NCBI GenBank assembly: GCA_903919975.1
Contig: CAIXKE010000021.1
Span: 1 to 44,021, forward strand
Reading direction: 5' to 3'
Source: Akkermansiaceae bacterium
GTDB lineage: Bacteria; Verrucomicrobiota; Verrucomicrobiia; Verrucomicrobiales; Akkermansiaceae
Length of the DNA: 44,021 nt
The notes beneath the pieces are model-generated. The model searched no databases, was not told where the DNA came from, and saw only the letters and a list, made by a program, of their open reading frames with translations. Position numbers and translations under genes: made by a program. Positions 40,826-44,021 of the stretch are shown here, piece after piece (within the stretch, counting starts at the first letter, position 1; each line of letters starts with the position of its first letter).

Positions 40826-42043
40826 ATGAAACCCTCGCGCTTCCTTCTCATCGCCCACCTCGCGGTGCTTGGCGCCATTCACCCATCCGCTGGCTACACC
40901 ACCGGCATTTTGGCAAATGGCACCTCGGTGACGAGGAGGCATACCGGCCCGAGAACCGCGGCTTCGACGAAGTCTACATCCACGGCGGCGGCGGTATCGG
41001 CCAAACTTATCCCGGCTCGTGCGGTGATGCGCCCGGCAACACGAACATCGACCCGGCGCTCTGGCACAACGGCAAGTTGGAAAAAACCAAAGACTATTGC
41101 ACGGATCTATTTTTCGCGCAGACGATCCGGTGGATGGATGCCAAGCGCTCGGCCAAGTAGTCATTTTTCGCCTACATCCCGCTCAACGCCGCCCATAGCC
41201 CGCACGTTTTTCCCGAGGCATACTATCAAAAAAAATCTTGGAAAACCTGACATCAATGCGGATACGGCGAAGTTCCTCGGCATGATCGAAAACATCGATA
41301 CCAACTTCGGCGTTCTACTGAAAAAGCTGGCTGAGTGGGGCATCGAACGCAACACGCTGGTCATCTTCCTCACCGGCGACAATGGCGGGCTGCGCGGCGG
41401 CAAGGTCATGCCATACCAAGGCGGCGTACGCGCAAATGCATTCTTCCGCTGGCCCGATGGCGGCATTCCGGCAGGAGCGGAGAATACTGCCTTGTCCGCG
41501 CACATCGACATCTTCCCAACACTCGCCGAAATCACCGGAGCAACCCTAACGGAAGAAGTCAAAAAGCAAGTCGAGGGACGCAGCCTCTGGCCGCTGTTGC
41601 AAAATCTAAAAACCAAGTGGCCTGACCGCACGCTCATCCATCACGTGGGTCGTTGGGCGAAAGGACGGGCCGCAGACTCCAAGCATGACCATTGCGTGAT
41701 CCAGAACTCGCGCTTCACCTTGGTCAACAACACCGAACTCTACGACCTCCAGACGGACCCGGGAGAAAAGAAGAACGTCATCTCCGAGCATCCCGAAGTC
41801 GTCGCGAACCTTCGTTCGACCTATGACAAATGGTGGAAAGAAACGCTTCCGCTGCTGGTCAACGAGAATGCCATCGGACCGAAGATCAATCCGATGAAAG
41901 AGCTCTATTGGAAACAATTCGGCGGCGAGCCTGATGCCAAACTTCTCGAACGCATGAACCCGAACCAGGAGAACAGCAAGAAGGCGGAGCGTAAAACGCC
42001 GAAGAGGAAACCCGCGGATCAAGATTCCCCGCCCAAAAATTGA
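40826..42043 (+). pseudogene. Sulfatase (S1 family), decayed
   Basis: A lipoprotein-free signal peptide (MKPSRFLLIAHL and on) is joined directly to AGYTTGI, so about 100 residues, including the formylglycine Cys motif, are deleted. One base is lost near 40910: in the next frame the classic GKWHLGDEEAYRPENRGFDEV can be read. A TAG stop follows at 41158-41160, and an A-run at 41226-41233 brings the frame back for NADTAKFLGMIENIDTN and TGDNGG. The rest (HIDIFPTLAEITG, ELYDLQTDPGEKKNV) is intact. It cannot make an active enzyme. It is the third relic in a row. Confidence 0.92.
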
Positions 42044-42117
42044 ACCCGCAGGTCTCCCATAGACATGGCATTCACGGGAAGTTGAGAGAGCGAAGCGGAG
42101 GCCCCCTCGATAACCGC

Positions 42118-43047
42118 TCACACCGCCGCCTTGCCGCGCACCAGATTCAGGATGGAGGTGACGTCGAGCGTTTTGGCACGTTGCTGGATATCCGGGAGGT
42201 ATTTGGTATGGAGTTGACCCGCCTCTTGGACCAATGGGGTGTAAAGAGCTTTCATTTCGGATCCGCCGAACTTGCGGCCGCCAGCGTAATATTTCACAGC
42301 GAGTTGGCCAATGGCATAGGTGGATGCGAAGGAAAACGCGGAGCCAGTCGCCTCGTTGGCGATGCGACCGACGAGCTTGCCACCCAGTTTCTTGCCAAAC
42401 CCGCCGATGAGCTTGCGAGCGAAACCTTCGATGACTTGAGAGCCAAACCCGATGCCCGCCGTGGCAAGAAATTCCTTGATGCTGGAGCGGTCCAACTCGA
42501 ATCCGTGGGACTTGCCAATGCGCCACACCATCTTCATCTGGAGCGGCAGGATGGCCATGGTGGCGAGCGTTTCCGGCAGCAATTCGAGGGCTCCGTTGAG
42601 AATCGAGTAACGCAGGATCATGCCATTCGAATCGGCCACGGCACTCGCCGGTTCTCCGGCATCCAACGGCGCAAGGGCCACGGAGTCCACCTCGTCGTCG
42701 AGGGTTTTTGCATCGGCCACGCCGAGGGCAAGCTTGGTGCGGAGGTCATCGAGAAACGCTTGCTCGTCTACGGAAATGGATCCGTTGGCCTCGCAAACGG
42801 CGCGCGCCATTTCGTAGGCAAGCATCCTCTCATCGCGGGTTTTCAACTCGGCCACCGCGGCATCCATCGAGAGCCGGCCCATCAGAATGCGGCGTGACAC
42901 GGCGGAAACATCCCCGCCACCAAGTTCGCTGGCAAGCGACTCGATGTGTCCGCGCTCCTCATCCGACTTATCGCCATCGGCGAAAGCGGCGAATAGACAA
43001 ATGGCGAGTAGGGGTTCACGGGTCGGTTCGGTTTCGTTGAGTTGCAT
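42118..43047 (-). CDS. TerB-like/DUF697-like protein
   Basis: This 309-residue protein has two parts. Residues about 10-110 resemble a TerB-like helical domain with metal-ligand-like Asp/Glu (FADGDKSDEERGHIESLA, CEANGSISVDEQAFLDDL). Residues about 160-300 resemble DUF697 (YcjF-like), with amphipathic Gly-rich helices (GIGFGSQVIEGFARKL, GKLVGRIANEATG). Such proteins may sit at the inner membrane in stress responses to metal or tellurite, but this is unproven. No partner gene is visible next to it. Confidence 0.8.
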   Translation of the reverse strand: MQLNETEPTREPLLAICLFAAFADGDKSDEERGHIESLASELGGGDVSAVSRRILMGRLSMDAAVAELKTRDERMLAYEMARAVCEANGSISVDEQAFLDDLRTKLALGVADAKTLDDEVDSVALAPLDAGEPASAVADSNGMILRYSILNGALELLPETLATMAILPLQMKMVWRIGKSHGFELDRSSIKEFLATAGIGFGSQVIEGFARKLIGGFGKKLGGKLVGRIANEATGSAFSFASTYAIGQLAVKYYAGGRKFGGSEMKALYTPLVQEAGQLHTKYLPDIQQRAKTLDVTSILNLVRGKAAV

Positions 43048-43237
43048 AAATTCGGATGTGTGGGTGGATGCGCCAAACGCGCGGCGTATCGATGGCCCAA
43101 ATCGGGCACTCGCGCAGCTGGAAAATCACACGGTTTTTCCACCGGCATTCGCGGCAATCCACTGATAAGCGCGTATTGCATGAAACAGCCGTTCGGGCCG
43201 AAATTATAGGTTGTCTACGATTATTTGTTAGCTTTTT

Positions 43238-43501
43238 TTACTTCTTTAGTGCATGCTGGAATGTGCTGTCATAATCTCCGTTTGAGATCTGCTCCAGTAG
43301 CGATCCTGACTGGGATTCTTCGACACAGCACCCATTCTGTATGCTTACCACTTCGTCAGCCTTAATCGATTTTGAAAGCCTCACAAAAGCTGCTGCATCG
43401 ATATGGCGTAGGGCGCAAAGTGCGTAGAGTTTTGGGCAAATGCGTTCTGTCTCAAAAAGCGCCACAAATCGTTGCTTGGCATTAGGAATTTCCAGAAGCA
43501 T
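43238..43501 (-). CDS. Small protein, unknown function
   Basis: This 87-residue frame has sensible amino-acid use (several Cys, a Leu/Ala-rich middle CPKLYALCALRHIDAAAF) but no family I recognise. It lies in AT-richer sequence. Its start is 14 bp from the left arm of a 13-bp inverted repeat (43515-43527), which gives it the look of a small captured gene. It could also be a chance frame. Confidence 0.4.
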   Translation of the reverse strand: MLLEIPNAKQRFVALFETERICPKLYALCALRHIDAAAFVRLSKSIKADEVVSIQNGCCVEESQSGSLLEQISNGDYDSTFQHALKK

Positions 43502-43514
43502 CTGGAATGCTAAA

Positions 43515-43527
43515 TCGGCCTAACAGA
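43515..43527 (+). repeat. Left arm of a perfect 13-bp inverted repeat
   Basis: TCGGCCTAACAGA is the exact reverse complement of 43986-43998. It contains GCCTAAC, which looks like the core site of integron attC elements, but no second core site lies within the usual attC length. Confidence 0.75.
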
Positions 43528-43985
43528 TGAAATTAACGACCGGTCTTTGATCATGTAAAAAGACGACCCGGAAAACAAACTTCCTCCACCGACTCCTACG
43601 CGGATCATTTTCAGACACTTCGTCTATCACCTGAAAGTCGCCACGCCCTCCCCCGACCACGGTTTCTACGATGGTCATTTCGTTTCCCCATCTTCTCGAT
43701 CAACGCCAATCGCCCAATTAAGAAATCTGAACCAGTTACCAATTTCGCACGCTTTATCCGGATTTTGGCGGATTCTCACGGACTGTGGGGAAACCGCCCT
43801 AGAACCGGGATACGAAAAATCCGATCGGTGTGGAAAACTAAGCTGAATAATCTCCACTGCGGCACTTCCCATTGCTGCCAAACCCGCCCATAGTAAGACC
43901 ATGCCGCCACGGGTGCGTTGAAGTCAAAATCCAGCGGCGGAGCCGATATATCGCACACCACGACCATTTAATGCTTGCGTAAGAT

Positions 43986-43998
43986 TCTGTTAGGCCGA
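43986..43998 (+). repeat. Right arm of a perfect 13-bp inverted repeat
   Basis: TCTGTTAGGCCGA is the exact reverse complement of 43515-43527. It contains GTTAGGC, and an ATG follows 9 bp later at 44008, as often seen at the start of integron gene cassettes. A small transposable repeat is the alternative. Confidence 0.75.
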
Positions 43999-44021
43999 AA
44001 AAAATTTATGGCTTCAACGCA

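Larger units (their letters stand above)
43502..44021. other. Poorly coding end stretch bounded by inverted repeats
   Basis: I see no convincing gene in the last 520 bases. A minus-strand frame of 75 residues at 43675-43902 has no family likeness. An ATG at 44008 (MAST...) runs off the end of the window. The stretch has a 13-bp inverted repeat (43515/43986) and a 10-bp one (43914/44012). Confidence 0.6.

Noticed and set aside
41606..42526. Minus-strand frame of 306 codons
   Set aside because: It spans the antisense of the sulfatase relic and part of the TerB/DUF697-like gene in another frame; no family likeness.
43675..43902. Minus-strand frame of 75 codons near the window end
   Set aside because: No family match, and amino-acid use gives no sign of coding; it lies within the inverted-repeat-bounded stretch.

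Overview
The window looks like a chromosomal segment of a Verrucomicrobiota bacterium (class Verrucomicrobiae). This is an inference from gene content, not from a marker gene. The pointers are several Tat-exported Gfo/Idh/MocA oxidoreductases with a DoxX partner, a sulfatase relic, exported proteins with putative-Ig and thrombospondin-type-3 segments, a CobA-HemD fusion, few clear Shine-Dalgarno sequences, and a tyrosine recombinase of the type seen in the Planctomycetes-Verrucomicrobia-Chlamydiae group. Most genes are GC-rich, while parts of the element described below are clearly AT-richer.

Left chromosomal arm (1-14590): a possible insertion-sequence scar, then hemC and cobA-hemD (tetrapyrrole synthesis), a high-potential iron-sulfur protein, recQ, and a four-gene membrane and metal-handling cluster (small membrane protein, permease with a His-rich loop, DUF1980/TIGR03943 partner, unknown anchored protein). 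On the minus strand follows a tight run murI-glmM-LbH acyltransferase-glmS, which covers amino-sugar and D-glutamate supply for peptidoglycan.

Integrated element (14591-25353): a 10.7-kb island sits in the 3' part of a tRNA-Cys(GCA) gene, bounded by a 52-bp direct repeat. The tRNA at 25304-25378 is complete and the displaced 3' fragment is at 14591-14642. It carries a tyrosine integrase, a RelE/HigB-like toxin and XRE antitoxin flanked by an imperfect 31-bp direct repeat, an unknown AT-rich gene, an excisionase-like HTH protein, a small unknown gene and an SF3-type helicase. On the opposite strand are four cargo genes that all encode exported proteins: two small lipoproteins, a lipoprotein with 14 Sel1 repeats and a C-terminal trypsin-like protease, and a secreted protein with a Ca-binding-like segment and an Ig-like domain. 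A roughly 880-bp gene-free stretch next to the tRNA holds hairpins, spaced direct repeats and ATTGCCC arm-type sites. The set int, xis and SF3 helicase with no structural genes resembles a phage satellite or a replicating integrative island.

Right arm (25379-44021): a zinc/manganese-type ABC operon (binding protein, small unknown protein, ATPase, permease) runs straight into an outer-membrane beta-barrel-like gene. Then come a CPBP protease, comF, an SMP-30/gluconolactonase and an aspartate-type aminotransferase. A minus-strand group follows: fur-family regulator, two Gfo/Idh/MocA enzymes, DoxX, a third Gfo/Idh/MocA enzyme and a discoidin-like lipoprotein. From 40116 to 42043 lie three decayed genes (proline racemase family, AraC regulator, sulfatase), then a TerB/DUF697-like protein. 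The window ends in a poorly coding stretch bounded by a perfect 13-bp inverted repeat.
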